A stretch of DNA of 64,000 bases from Poa pratensis (Eukaryota > Streptophyta > Magnoliopsida > Poales > Poaceae): positions 51,421,557-51,485,556 of the forward strand of contig CAMZMU010000040.1 of the NCBI GenBank assembly GCA_947311845.1, in the 5' to 3' direction. Numbering within the stretch: the first letter of the stretch is position 1; the number at the start of each line of letters is the position of its first letter. A model generated the notes under the pieces. It was not told where the DNA came from, did no database searches, and saw only the letters and a list, made by a program, of their open reading frames with translations. Shown piece after piece: positions 23,879 through 34,808 of the stretch. The position numbers and the translations under genes were made by a program.

Positions 23879-24421
23879 ATGGTTTCCTCTGCCGGCGCTT
23901 CTAGATCTCGCCATCGCAGCCGCGGCTCTAGCGGCCGCACCGACCTAGCTGCATCTGTTCGTGATAGGGCAGATCTGGAGGCGGCTGTGATGCGGCAGGT
24001 GCGGGAGCGCGTCACGCCTCCTCTGGGCCACGTGGAGCTGGATCAGATCATTCATCGGGTGGTGATGCAGCAGTTGTGGCGGATCCGCCGTCGACGGAGG
24101 CCGTCATCGACGGAGGAGGAGGTGGCCGATCTGGAGGCGACGTCCCCGGTGGAGGAGGTGGCGTCCACGGTGGAGGAGGTGGCCGATCTGGAGGCGACGT
24201 CCCCGGTGGAGGAGGTGGCCGATCTGGAGGCGCCGTCGACGGAGGAGGAGGTGGCCGATCTGGAGGCGACGTCCCCGGTGGAGGAGGTGGCGTCCACGGT
24301 GGAGGAGGTTGCCGATCTGGAGGCGCCGTCCACGGTGGAGGAGGTGGCCGATCTGGAGGCGCCGTCCACGGAGGAGGAGGTGGCCGATCTCGAGGCGCCG
24401 TCCACAGAGAAGAAAATGTGA
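23879..24421 (+). CDS. Repeat protein with seven EEVADLEA units
   Basis: The ORF encodes 180 residues: a basic Ser/Arg-rich N-terminus (about 1-35), a short region with DQIIHRVVMQQLWRIRRRRR, then seven copies of EEVADLEA followed by TSPV or PST[VE]. Two copies carry an extra EEVASTV block. The leader has a TATA-like tataaatg near 23769 and ends in actctctcATGG. The repeat DNA is open in several frames, so only the plus frame starting at this ATG is proposed. No known domain is seen. The acidic repeat is probably helical. Confidence 0.5.
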   Translation: MVSSAGASRSRHRSRGSSGRTDLAASVRDRADLEAAVMRQVRERVTPPLGHVELDQIIHRVVMQQLWRIRRRRRPSSTEEEVADLEATSPVEEVASTVEEVADLEATSPVEEVADLEAPSTEEEVADLEATSPVEEVASTVEEVADLEAPSTVEEVADLEAPSTEEEVADLEAPSTEKKM

Positions 24422-27277
24422 GGTCTAAATCGCTCAGCTCATGAACTAGTTCATCAATTGGTTTTATATAGAACTTGTCTAGTATATAGAACTTGTCTAG
24501 TATATAGAAAACTCGTCTAGTATCTTGCACTTTATTGTTTCTGTCTAGTTTTCTAGTCTAGCATAGAAAACTTGTCTAGTATCTTGCACTATTTTTAAGT
24601 CTAGTAGGGTGAATTAATTTCAACTCTTTGTAGTACTACCGATGATGAATAGATCCAGTCACAACTTTTTGTCAATGTGCTAATCCTCATTATTGTTTTG
24701 TGTAGCTAGTGTATGAAGTAATAGTATTTCGGCGACACTGTATAAAAAATGGTGAGGCTCTTGAAGGAAACATCACCTTCAAGTTATGCCTCCAAATCGT
24801 TGTATCGGACTGCAAGCACACGGATATAGGCGCTTAAAAGTGTGAACTGTTTTCACATTAAATTATATCTATGTCATGTAGCATCATATTTTGGCTCTTC
24901 TCTAACTATCAATCCATGTATTTTATCCAGAAGCACAAAGCTGATCCGAACAAACTTTAAATGTGCTACTTATAAAGTGGGATTATATTTCGGCGACACC
25001 GTCTAAGATGGAGCAAGCCTCGGTACGAAGAATTTGGCAATTTGGCTTGGTGTAGTTTCTGTTTTTTTAGTTTCCCCGGCTATTTTGTGGATGTGTGTTT
25101 AGGGAGCAAGCCTTAGCTGCAGTTTAGGGAGGCATGAGAATGATAGGATTAGCGAAGCATGTGTAACTCATCTTTTGATGCTATGTAATGGTGACAATTG
25201 TTATATAAGTTATGAACGGTTTTGCTAGCAACTTTGTGCTTCTGCTGTGATATTTTGAATGTCAATTGGCAACTGTATTGCTGCTGTAGTCTTATGAAAA
25301 AACCTCAATGCAAACGAGCAAAACAGAATATCCGTTTCTGATGTCCAGATACATCGGCAACGGAGACTGGAAGGCAACCATAGCCAAAATCAAGCCTCAT
25401 CGGTGACGGTTTTTCGTGTCCGTTGCCGATGAGAGCCTTCACATCAGTGACAGGGTCGTGGACACGGACCCTTTCTCCGTTGCCGAAGGGGTTTTTGACC
25501 CGTTTCTGATGTGTCGTTCTGTACTAGTGCGAGGACCCTGCTCAGCATCTGATTCATCCGAAGCATCCGCCACAACCTGTTCCACCTCTTCCCCTGTTTC
25601 TTCTTCGGGATTATCCTGAGGGGTCGAGTGGGCAGAAGCAGGGTCAGCAATGGGCAGCTTGGGTTCCTCCTGTACTGCCGTCTCCAAAGTAGGCCCAGCT
25701 TCGGGTAAAGGAGGGAGAGAGGTGGCAGTCGAGTGACCCTATGTAACAAGCACAATTCATAATCATAAGAACGTAAGCAAAAAGGATGCAAAGGCAGATG
25801 GTGAGGCATAAAAACGGCAAAAAGAATCACTCACTGCGGGTAAGGCCTTGTCTGGCCCGTAGGGGACGTGCGGGAAGTTGAAGTCGATTTTTGCGGAAGC
25901 TTTGATGCTCGTGATCTTCTTCACCTGAGCACTGAGCTCCTTCGGCGTCAACTCGGTGGTACTCATCCTTATGCTGTCGAGTGGACCCTCATACTGCCAC
26001 ATCGGGTGGGCACGAAGGCGCATGGGCCACACTCGCATCTTCAAATAAGTGCTGATCAACTGAATACCAGAAACAGTCTTCAGCAACTTGCCAATTTCAT
26101 TCAGCAAAGGGGTGGCTTCTTTGGCTTCAGCAGAAGAGATAGGGTGATCCCAGGCCACCGTTTTCTTCGGAGAATTCTCAATCGAAAATGCCGGAGCACC
26201 ACCTGGTCGACTGGCACGTAGAACCATTTTGTCCGCCAGCCTTGGGCAGAATCGACTGTCTTCAAGCTAAAATAATGCGAATCGCTTCGCACTTGGACTT
26301 GAAATCCACCCACCGGGCAAGGGCGTTTACCCCGGCAATTGTGGCGCACCTTGAAGATATGCTTCCACAATGCCCAGCTGGGGGACACCCCCAAGAAACA
26401 CTCGCATAGCACCATGAAACAGGCGATATGCATAATGCTGTTGGGAGTGAGATCATGAATCTGTAGGCCATAGGCGTACAGTAGCCCTCGCACAAAATCA
26501 TGCAAGGGGAAAGAGAACCCACGGGGAGGAATTCCGCAAAGCAGACGCGCTCGCCGTCGCGGGGGTCAGGACGTACATCCAGACCTGGAGCACGTGCGGC
26601 CAGCTGGTCAGCTGGCGGTAGCCAACCCTTCTGACGGTACTCAGAAAGGGTGTCCTCAGTTACACTGGATCTCGTCCAGTCACCGGGGATCTTCAAAAGC
26701 GCGTCGGCAGGCTCACTCGCCATGGCCGCATCCTTCCCCTTGTCCGCTGGATCGGTGGCGGAGACAGTTGCAGCGGCACGCTTGATCTTCTTTGGCGCCA
26801 TTGCGCAAGAAGCAAAAAGCAAGGAGCTTGGGAGGCAGAGCAATGGTGTGCGGTGCGCAAGGAAGAAGAGGAACAGAGGAAATGAATGGCAAGTAAATCA
26901 AAATCTTGCGCAAAAACTGCTACTTACCGCACAACGCAAAACTCCATCATAACCGTCCGTCCAAATGTGCATAGCATCTGGCCGTACACGTGGCGAGCGC
27001 AGAGAGCAACCGTCGCATCCCACGTCGCCCACTACGCACAAAACCCTAGGAGGTTATGATGGCGCGGCGAAAAATACGCCACGTCCGGTCAAATCAAAGC
27101 TGAAACGGCGTCTTCTGCGGTCAAAACTCTGAACATTGGGCCCACATAGACACGTCTTGTCAAAACGGCGGGCGCACGCCTAAGACGTCACGAATGACGT
27201 CAGGGGCAGTGACATCGTCCACATTCGAGTTGTGGGTTCGAGACTACAATCGACACAAGGATTCGACTAGCAAAGGT

Positions 27278-27560
27278 ACTCCCATGGGAGCATATCAAAA
27301 ATTTCTTGCGATTGATCAAAAAGGAGCAAAATTATTGAGATTATCCTCTACTTCAAACGAAATAAAGCATAATCTCGGGGGCTACTCCCATGGGAGCGCT
27401 GACGCGCTCCCGTAGATTTCAAAGACAAAATATTTCGATTGACCAAAAGCAGTATAGAAGGATGATTTGAGATTGTCCTCTATTGCAAGACAATAAACCA
27501 CAATCTCGGGGGCTACTCCCATGGGAGCGCTGTCGCGCTCCCATAGATTTCAAAACAAGG
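27278..27560. repeat. Tandem ~105/131-bp repeats with hairpin
   Basis: The phrase tactcccatgggagc recurs at 27278, 27383 and 27514, with aatctcgggggc before the last two. The latter two copies include gggagcgctgacgcgctccc, a strong 7-bp-stem hairpin. These lie in the level-3a 3' region, upstream of its right LTR. Confidence 0.75.
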
Positions 27561-27869
27561 TAAGAAAATTCACTCAACTACAGACTCGATTAAAATGCAT
27601 TAAGTACTTCACAAATCAAAGAATCAAACTTCATAAATTCCCGAACTATGCCAATCGCAGATGTTTCGGATGCTGCATACGCAAATGCAAAGGTAAGACC
27701 CGCCGAGCAATCGAGATGGGCCGAGGGACGCTCCAACAGTGTTTTCCCTTGAAATTTTCCGTGTCAACAGACATGATGAAAATCCTGACGGACGCGTTAG
27801 GTATCAAAAGTTAAACTGCAGAATGAATCAGTAAGACCTAAAACGGCCTGAGTCGAGTATGTCCAGTAT

Positions 27870-28260
27870 GTTCCAGCTTCGAGTCCGGGGACTCGAACCT
27901 GATTGAAGGCTAGTATGGTTTCGCCCAAATGTGCGGTTAACTGAGCTCGATTTTCGGGTAAGTCAGGCCTACTATGTCAATATCCCTAGGCAAAAATTGC
28001 AAAAGTGTTCCAGCTTCGAGTCCGGGGACTCGAACCTGATTGAAGGCTAGTATGGTTTCGCCCAAATGTGCGGTTAACTGAGCTCGATTTTGAGTGAGTC
28101 AGGCCTACTATGTCAATATCCCTAGGCAAAATCTTTCGACTGCGTTCCAGGCTCGAGTCCAGGGACTCGAGTCTGACTGAAGACTAGTAAGGTTTTTACT
28201 CAAGTAAGCAGTTAGCTGAGCTCGGTACTCGAGTGAGTAAGGCCTACTATGTTAATATCC
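27870..28260. repeat. Three tandem ~137-bp repeats in level 3a
   Basis: Units start gttccagcttcgagtcc at 27870 and 28007, and gttccaggctcgagtcc at 28144. All run through gactcga, ggctagtatggttt and caggcctactatgtcaatat. The first two are nearly identical and the third is diverged and shorter. Confidence 0.85.
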
Positions 28261-28405
28261 CTTGGTTCACATGCGCATATAATCAAAACAAATTAGGAGT
28301 AGAAGGACTACGTCGGATCAGGAGTATAAAAGCAAAGACTATGACGTGCACGATGAAGGGAGTACATGCTCGATTCTTCGAGTCAAGCAAGTACTCGGGG
28401 GCTAA

Positions 28406-28879
28406 TGACGAGGTTATACTCTGCGGGTACCCCAGCTTAAGGTACCTGGTGCACGTAATGATCAAAGAAGCCCAAAGATTAATCGAAGCCCACGAAGGAA
28501 GGCCTGAGACGAAGAGTGTTTTCCAAGTTAGATCAAGTTATAGTCGGTTAAGACTTTCCATACATGTAACCTTGGTCGGTTATGTTTCCCGAGACCCAGC
28601 CTCCTGTATAAAAAGGCTGGGACGGTGATCGATCAAGGCAAGGAATCCATAGCCACCAAAACCTCGACGAGATCAGCAGCTCGCCGAACTCTTGTAACCC
28701 TCATATTCATACCATAAACACAGACAAGCAGGAAGTAGGGGTTTTACCTCACTCGAGGGCCCTGAACCTGGGTAAATCCAGCTTGTCAGCCGTCGATTCC
28801 ACCGATACTACGCGTTCTCTACCACATAATCAACCCTAGGTATAGCAACCATGGGAATTGCCGAGGGCACACCTCGACA
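28406..28879 (+). repeat. Level 3a right LTR
   Basis: A 474-bp copy of 15503-15977, ending cctcgaCA and followed by the second ATACC. Level-2 sequence resumes right after it. Confidence 0.92.
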
Positions 28880-29171
28880 ATACCTTTTTCTCAGAAACTA
28901 TTGCTTTATGAGTTAACTCTTATCTAAAACTCTTTGATGCTTGTCTCGAAAGTACTATTCATGAAAAGTTTTTGCTTATATGATTCAGTTGTTTGCTCAT
29001 TATCTACTTGCTAGCAAACTATAGACCATTGACCTGGATCACTTCATTCATAACATGTGCTTTACAATACTATTTGATCAAGATTATGATTGTAGCATGT
29101 CACCTCAGAAATTATTTTGTTTTTATCGTTTTACCTACTCGAGGACGAGTAGAACTAAGCTTGGGGATGCT

Positions 29172-32164
29172 TGATACGTCTCAAACGTATCTATAATTTC
29201 TGATATTCCATGTTGATATTATACCAATTGTTACATGTTTTATATACACTTCATAGAATTTTTATGCATTTTTTGGGACTAACCTATTAACAAGATGCCA
29301 CAGTGCCAGTTCCTGTTTTCTGCTGTTTTTGTATTCCAAAAAAGCTAGTATGGAAATATTCTCGGAATTGGACGAAAGTTGGACAGAACCTCCTATTTTT
29401 CCAACACGTACACGGAGTCCAAAGGAGAGACGGAGGGGAGCCACGAGGCAGCCACACCATGGGGCCGCGCGGGCGTGTGGGGCCCACGTGCGTCTCCAGC
29501 CGCCGCCCTTTCGCCTATTTATTCCTCCCAACACGAAAACCCTAAATATCCGAGCCATTATCCACGAAAAGTTTTAGAGACGCCACCGCCGTCAACCCTA
29601 GCTCGGGAGGGTTCAGAAGCTCTTCCCGACACTCTGCCGGAGAGGGGAATCATCACCGAAGGGCTCTACGTCACCATGCCTGCCTCCGGAGTGATGCGTG
29701 AGTAGTTCATCCTTAGACTACGGGTCCATGGCAGTAGCTAGATGGTTGTCTCTACACTTTATGCTATCATGTTTAAATCTTGTGAGCTGCCTATCATGAT
29801 CAAGATCATCTTGTTGTAATGCTACATGTTGTGTTTGCTGGGATCCGATGAATATTGAATACTATGTCAAGTTGATTATCAATCTATCTTATATGTTATT
29901 TATGATCTTGCATGCTTTCCGTTACTAGTAGATGCTTTGTCCAAGTAGATGCTTGTAACTCCAAGAGTGAGTATTTATGCTAGATAGTGGGTTCATGCCT
30001 CCGGTAATCTGGGAGAGTGACAATAACTTCTAAGATTGTGGATGTGCTGTTGCCACTAGGGATAAAATAACCGATGCTTAGCTTAAGGGTGCGCTGATAC
30101 GTCCAAAACGTATCTACTTTCCCGAACACTTTTGCTATTGTTTTATCTCTAACTTGTGTGTTTTGAATACAACTAATGCGGACTAACGTTGTTTTCAGCA
30201 GAATTGCCCTGGTGTCTTGTTTTTGTGCAGAAAGTCAACTTTCGAGAAAAACACCAGAAAAGATCGCAAACCTCCTATTTTACCAGAAGACTCACGGAGC
30301 CAGAAGGGGAGTCAGAGATGGGCCACGAGTGGCCCAAACCACAGGGCGGCGCGGCCAAGGGGCCCACCGCGCCGGCCACTGAGGAGGGCGACTCGGACAC
30401 CTCCCCGAGCCCCCCTTTCGACTACTTAACCCTCTCTGACCTAAAACGCGGGGGGGGGTCGTCCACTTCATCCAGAAACATCACCGTACGCCGCCGCCAT
30501 CGCGAAACCTATTTCGGGGACCAGAAACTCCGTTCTGGCACTCCGCCGGGACGGGGAATTGGAGGAGATCATCGCCATCATCATCACCGACGCTTCTCCA
30601 TCGACCATCCATGTTTCCCCCATCCATGTGTGAGTAATTCTCTGCTGTAGGCTGAGGGGGATGGTAGGGATTGGATGAGATTGTTCATGTAATAAGTTAT
30701 AAGATCATTAGGGCATGGTGCCTAGTATCCGTTGTTAGTACTTATTGATGTTGTGCAACTTGTTGAGCTTAATGCTTGTCACTAGGGCCCGAGTGCCATG
30801 ATTTCAGATCTGAACATGTTATTGTTTCATAATGATATGCACTGTTTATTGATCATACCTGCAAGTTGTATACACATATTGTTGTCCGGAACCCGAGGTC
30901 CCAAAGTGACAATAATTGGGACAGCCGAGGGGAATGGCTGCGATGTGAGGATCACATGTGTTCACGGCGTGTTAATGCTTTGCTCCGGTACTTTATTAAA
31001 AGGAGTACCTTAATTACCAGTAGATTCCCTTGAGGCCCGGCTGCCACCGGCTGGTAGGACAGAAGATGTTGTACAAGTTTCTCATTGCGAGCACGTACGA
31101 CTATATACGGAACACATGCCTATGTTTACTTAGTACTTGGATGCTTTATCATTATTATCTGCAATGCCTATGTCTTGATTATTATATGAGCTATCTTATC
31201 CATGCAGCGCCCGTTCATCCATCCCTATGCCTACAGTGTTTTAATCCTACTGTTTACTGCAATCACTACTGCTGTCTCTATTTACTGCTGCTATTATTTC
31301 ACCGCTACTACTGCTATAAAACTGTTGCTACTGATAATCTGTGTCGAGCAAGACTATTCACAGGTGCAGCTGAATTGACAACTCCGCTGTTAAGGCTCCC
31401 AAGTATTCTTTGGCTCCCCTTGTGTCGAATCAATAAATTGGGTTTTACTTCCCTCGAAGACTGTTGCGATCCCCTATACTTGTGGGTCATCATGCGTCGT
31501 TAGGTCTAATGCATGTATTTACATTACGCACATTACTTAATGCAATTATCCGTTGCTTGCAACTTAATACCAACGGGGAACTCGGATGACAACCTGGCGG
31601 TGGATTATTAGTCATAGACGCTGTTGGATAACGTTCTATGTATTTTGTCGTAATGCCCACATGAATATCATAGTAATCATCATGTCATATAAATGAATTG
31701 TCATGCGCTCAATATTTTGTCAATTGCCCAGCTATAATTTGTTCACCCAGCATGTTAGTTATCTTTTATAGAGAGACACCACTAGTGAACTGTGGACCCC
31801 GGTCCATTCTTTTACACTGATAATACAACCAACTGCAAACATTGTTCCTTTTCATTCTCTGCAATTTACTACTATTTTCCACACCATACGTTTAATCCTT
31901 TGTTTTCAGCAAGCCGGTGAGATTGACAACCTCACTGTTTCGTTGGGGCAAAGTAGTTTGATTGTGTTGTGTGCAGGTTCCACGTCGGTCGCCGGATTCC
32001 CTGGTATTGCGCCGTGCCATATTCCGCCACCACCAACCTTCAGAAGTGATTTCTTGCTCCTACTGGTCGATTAAATCTTGGTTTCATACTGAGGGAAAAT
32101 GCTGCTACACTGCTTCATACCTTCCTCTTGGGGTCTCCCAACGAACGTGTGATCCACGCAATAG
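29172..32164 (+). repeat. Level 2 right LTR, interrupted by a solo LTR
   Basis: Homologous to 9327-10921 over 29172-30094 and 31498-32164. It is interrupted at 30095-31492 by another family's LTR. The 3' end reads caatag in place of caatCA, before the AGCAA target duplication. Confidence 0.92.
30095..31492 (+). mobile_element. Level 3b: 1.4-kb solo LTR of another gypsy-like family
   Basis: It begins TGATACGTCCAAAACG and ends gtgggtcatCA, 1398 bp in all. The 5-bp duplication is TGCGC (30090-30094) and TGCGT (31493-31497), one mismatch. The empty site is visible in the intact left LTR as gtgcgccgttagg. There is no internal region, primer site or second LTR, so this is a solo LTR left by LTR-LTR recombination. 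Confidence 0.92.
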
Positions 32165-32169
32165 AGCAA

Positions 32170-34808
32170 CAGCCCATGTGCCTCTCCAGTGCTCCTAGTC
32201 CGCAAGAAAGATGGGACTTGGCGATTTTGCGTCGACTACAGAGCACTGAACAACATCACAATCAAAAACAAATATCAAATGCCGATCATTGACGAGTTGT
32301 TGGATGAATTGGTGGGCGTAAAATGGTTCACCAAGCTAGACCTAAGGGCTGGCTATCATCAAATCCGCCTTGTGCCTGAAGATGAACATAAAACGGCATT
32401 CAAGACGCATCAGGGTCTATATGAGTTCAGAGTGATGCCATTCGGCTTGACAAATGCTCCAGCGACATTTCAGTCAGCTATGAACTCGATTTTTGCTCCC
32501 AAGATCCGCAAATGCGTGCTTGTCTTCATGGATGACATACTGGTTTACAGCAACACACTGGACGCCCACATCGAACATCTGACCCAGGTCTTTGAACTCC
32601 TCCAGCAGCACCAACTGTCTATCAAGCTCAGCAAATGTTCTTTTGTCAAACAACAGCTTGAGTACTTGGGACACATCATCAGTAGCAAGGGTGTTGCCAC
32701 ATATCCAAGCAAACTACAAGCTGTGCAAAACTAGCCTACTCCAACCAACGCACAACAAGTGAGGAGAATTCTAGGTCTCACAGGATACTACAGAAAGTTT
32801 AACCAACATTACAGTCTAATCACCCGTGTGTTGTCTGATTTACTGAAGAAAGACACACTGTTTCACTGGACACCTACTCATCAACAAGCTTTCGATACAC
32901 TGAAGGCAAAGATGTTGACAGCTCCAGTTCTCGCTCTGCCAGATTTTACCGTACCATTCACTGTTGAAACTGATGCGTCCAAACGAGGTGTTGGCGCAGT
33001 GCTCTCACAAAAAGGTCACCCTATTGCTTATCTCAGTAAAGCACTGGGCCCAACTTCACAGACACTGTCAACCTATGAAAAAGAGTGTTTGGCGATTTTG
33101 CTTGTGGTCGACAGGTGGCGTCCTTACTTGCAGCAAGCCCCATTCACAATCATTACCGATCACAGAAGCTTGGTTCATCTCTCTGACCAGAAGCTTACAA
33201 CAGACATGCAACAGAAAGCATTTGTGAAACTGATTGGACTGCAGTACAAGCTGGTTTATCGCAAAGGTACTGATAATTCAGCTGCGGATGCACTCTCCAG
33301 GAAACCAGGTGATAATGAGTTGCATAACATTTCTCTGTGTCGTCCCAGATGGTTGGAAATTATTGTGGAAGGCTATGAAGCTGACCCTCGAGCTAAAACT
33401 CTGTTACAAGAATTAAGTGTGCACTCTCCAAATGCTCAAGGGTACACTTTACATCAAGGGTTGATACGACACAAGGACAGAATCTGGCTGGGAAATAACA
33501 CTGAAGCACATGCTGCAATCCTGTTGTCCCTGCATGACAGTGTCGTTGGCGGCCACTCAGGGTTCTTAGCCACATATCAGCGCGTCAAGTCTTTGTTCTC
33601 CTGGCCAAAGATGAAAGAGCACATCCGCAAATATGTTAGCCAGTGCATTACTTGTCAACAAGCCAAAAACGAGCATGTCTGCTTGCCAGGCCTGCTCAAT
33701 CCACTGCCTGTCCCTACTGATGCCTGGAGTGTGATTAGCATGGATTTTGTGGAGGGCCTCCCTCGATCTGCCAATTTTGACTGCATCTTGGTGGTTATTG
33801 ATAAATTCACGAAATATGGTCATTTCCTACCACTCTCACACCCTTACACAACAATGACAGTGGCACAAAAGTTCATTGATTCAGTGTATAAACTGCATGG
33901 TCTTCCAAGTGTCATCATCTCGGATCGTGATCCAGTGTTCACAAGCAAGATCTGGCAAGAACTGTTTCGTCTGTCTGACACCAAGATGAACATGAGCTCG
34001 GCAAACCACCCACAGACGGATGGGCAGACAGAGAAGCTAAACCGGTGTCTTGAGACATATCTGAGGTGTGCAGTGCATGCTTCTCCCAAGAAATGGGCAT
34101 CCTGGCTACCGATGGCAGAGTATTGGTATAATACAAACTACCATTCGGCTCTGGGAAAAACTCCCTTCCAAGTGTTGTATGGATATGCTCCACGACACCT
34201 GGGCGTGAGTAATCTCCAGTCTGACGTTTCACCTGATCTGGCTGGCTGGCTGCAAGAACGTGAGCACACTAATGTCCTACTCAGACAACATCTCCTGAGA
34301 GCACAACAACGGATGAAGCATCAAGAAGATAAACACCGTACTGAGCGTGAATTTCAAGTGGGAGACAAAGTTTTCATGAAACTACAACCATATGCTCAAA
34401 CTTCAGTTAACCGTCGAAGCAACCAAAAACTATCCTTCAAGTACTTTGGCCCTTATGAGATACTGGCTCGCATTTGTCGTGTGGCGTATAAACTGAAGCT
34501 TCCACCGGGGAGTCTCATCCATCCTGTTCTACACGTCTCCCAGCTCAAGAAATGGGTTCCTCCCACTCAGGTCATGAACTCTAAACTTTTGTTTTTGTTC
34601 TTGACTGATGAGAGTTTCGTGGTGCAGCCATTACAAGTGCACCAGGAACGATCGATCAAGCGAGGAACTGGATATTCTTCGCAAGTGCAAGTCTCTTGGA
34701 CGGGTCTTCCGTCAGACCTTCGATCCTGGGAGTCGGAGGTTGCTCTGCGTGCTCGTTTTCCTCTGGCACCTGCTTGGGGGCAAGCAGAAACTCTCAAGGG
34801 GGGGAACC
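32170..34808 (+). pseudogene. Level 1 pol: RT, RNase H, integrase, chromodomain (3' half)
   Basis: This continues the 7195 frame. RT comes first, with KLDLRAGYHQIRL and catalytic VFMDDILVY near 32530. An in-frame TAG at 32732-32734 sits between RT and the connection domain, where a Trp codon would fit. Then follow RNase H (ETDASKRGVGAVL near 32970), the integrase HHCC finger (VSQCITCQQAK near 33650) and the integrase core. Core acidic residues are in SMDFVEGLP, SDRDPVFTS and TDGQTEKLN. A chromodomain-like tail (VQVSWTGLPSDLRSWES) lies near 34690. The frame runs on into the right LTR. Besides the nested insertion, the TAG is the only break I see. Confidence 0.92.

Larger units (their letters stand above)
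22606..25529 (+). mobile_element. Level 4: non-autonomous CACTA transposon with two genes
   Basis: The 22-bp terminal inverted repeats are perfect (CACTAGTACAGAACGACACA and two more bases), with a 3-bp duplication CGA (22603-22605 and 25530-25532). The subterminal regions carry many short copies of the ggcaacgg/ccgttgcc motif in both orientations, typical of CACTA transposase binding sites. There is no CACTA transposase. The interior has a spliced GRF zinc-finger gene and a repeat-protein ORF, both on the plus strand. The element was inserted into the antisense gene of level 3a. Confidence 0.95.
20121..26801 (-). pseudogene. Antisense gene with PF04195 ('putative gypsy type transposon') domain
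   Basis: ATG at 26801 (MAPKKIKRAAATVSA) starts a minus-strand protein with the plant gypsy-transposon domain: WTRSSVTEDTLSEYRQKGWL, then HDFVRGLLYAYGLQIHDLTP and HIACFMVLCECFLGV. One-base frameshifts lie near 26523 and 26215. The first exon ends at 25835 with donor GTGAGT, and the next starts at 25738. A Pro/Glu/Ser-rich acidic region follows and is interrupted by the CACTA element, with the frame continuous on removing it plus one CGA. A coiled coil comes later (ALAKNRVSELEQELKNTRSE, 20694-20948). The stop is at 20121. Function is unknown; such proteins are carried by Tat-like elements. Confidence 0.75.
15503..28879 (+). mobile_element. Level 3a: Tat-like gypsy element, gag-protease plus antisense gene
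   Basis: The LTRs run 15503-15977 (475 bp) and 28406-28879 (474 bp). They begin TGACGAGGTTATACTC and end cacctcgaCA, with duplication ATACC (15498-15502 and 28880-28884). The primer site tggcgccgtctgggg begins at 15980. The right LTR follows a purine-rich actcgggggctaa. Sense coding gives gag and a DGGS-type protease. Instead of RT and integrase, the 3' two thirds hold a long antisense gene with a PF04195-like domain. Such antisense ORFs are known in Tat-lineage elements of grasses. It is non-autonomous. The LTRs differ by about ten substitutions and one indel. Confidence 0.9.
9327..32164 (+). mobile_element. Level 2: Athila-like gypsy element lacking RT/integrase
   Basis: This element sits in level-1 RT with duplication AGCAA (9322-9326 and 32165-32169). 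The LTRs run 9327-10921 (1595 bp) and 29172-32164 (about 1590 bp once the solo LTR is removed). The primer site tggcgccgttgccgggg starts at 10931, nine bases after the LTR. The right LTR follows aagcttggggatgc, a purine-rich stretch. The internal region has Athila-type gag and protease (DLGAS active site) but no RT, RNase H, integrase or env-like ORF. It is therefore non-autonomous and needed pol from a relative. The right terminal dinucleotide is mutated (caatag instead of caatca). Confidence 0.9.

Noticed and set aside
24048..24530. Proline-rich (PPPPPWTAPPDR) minus-strand ORF
   Set aside because: It is the antisense of the EEVADLEA repeat. Stop-free repeats are open in several frames, and the sense ORF has the better leader.
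27870..28260. CRISPR-like array
   Set aside because: The repeats are head-to-tail 137-bp units without unique spacers, inside a plant retrotransposon.
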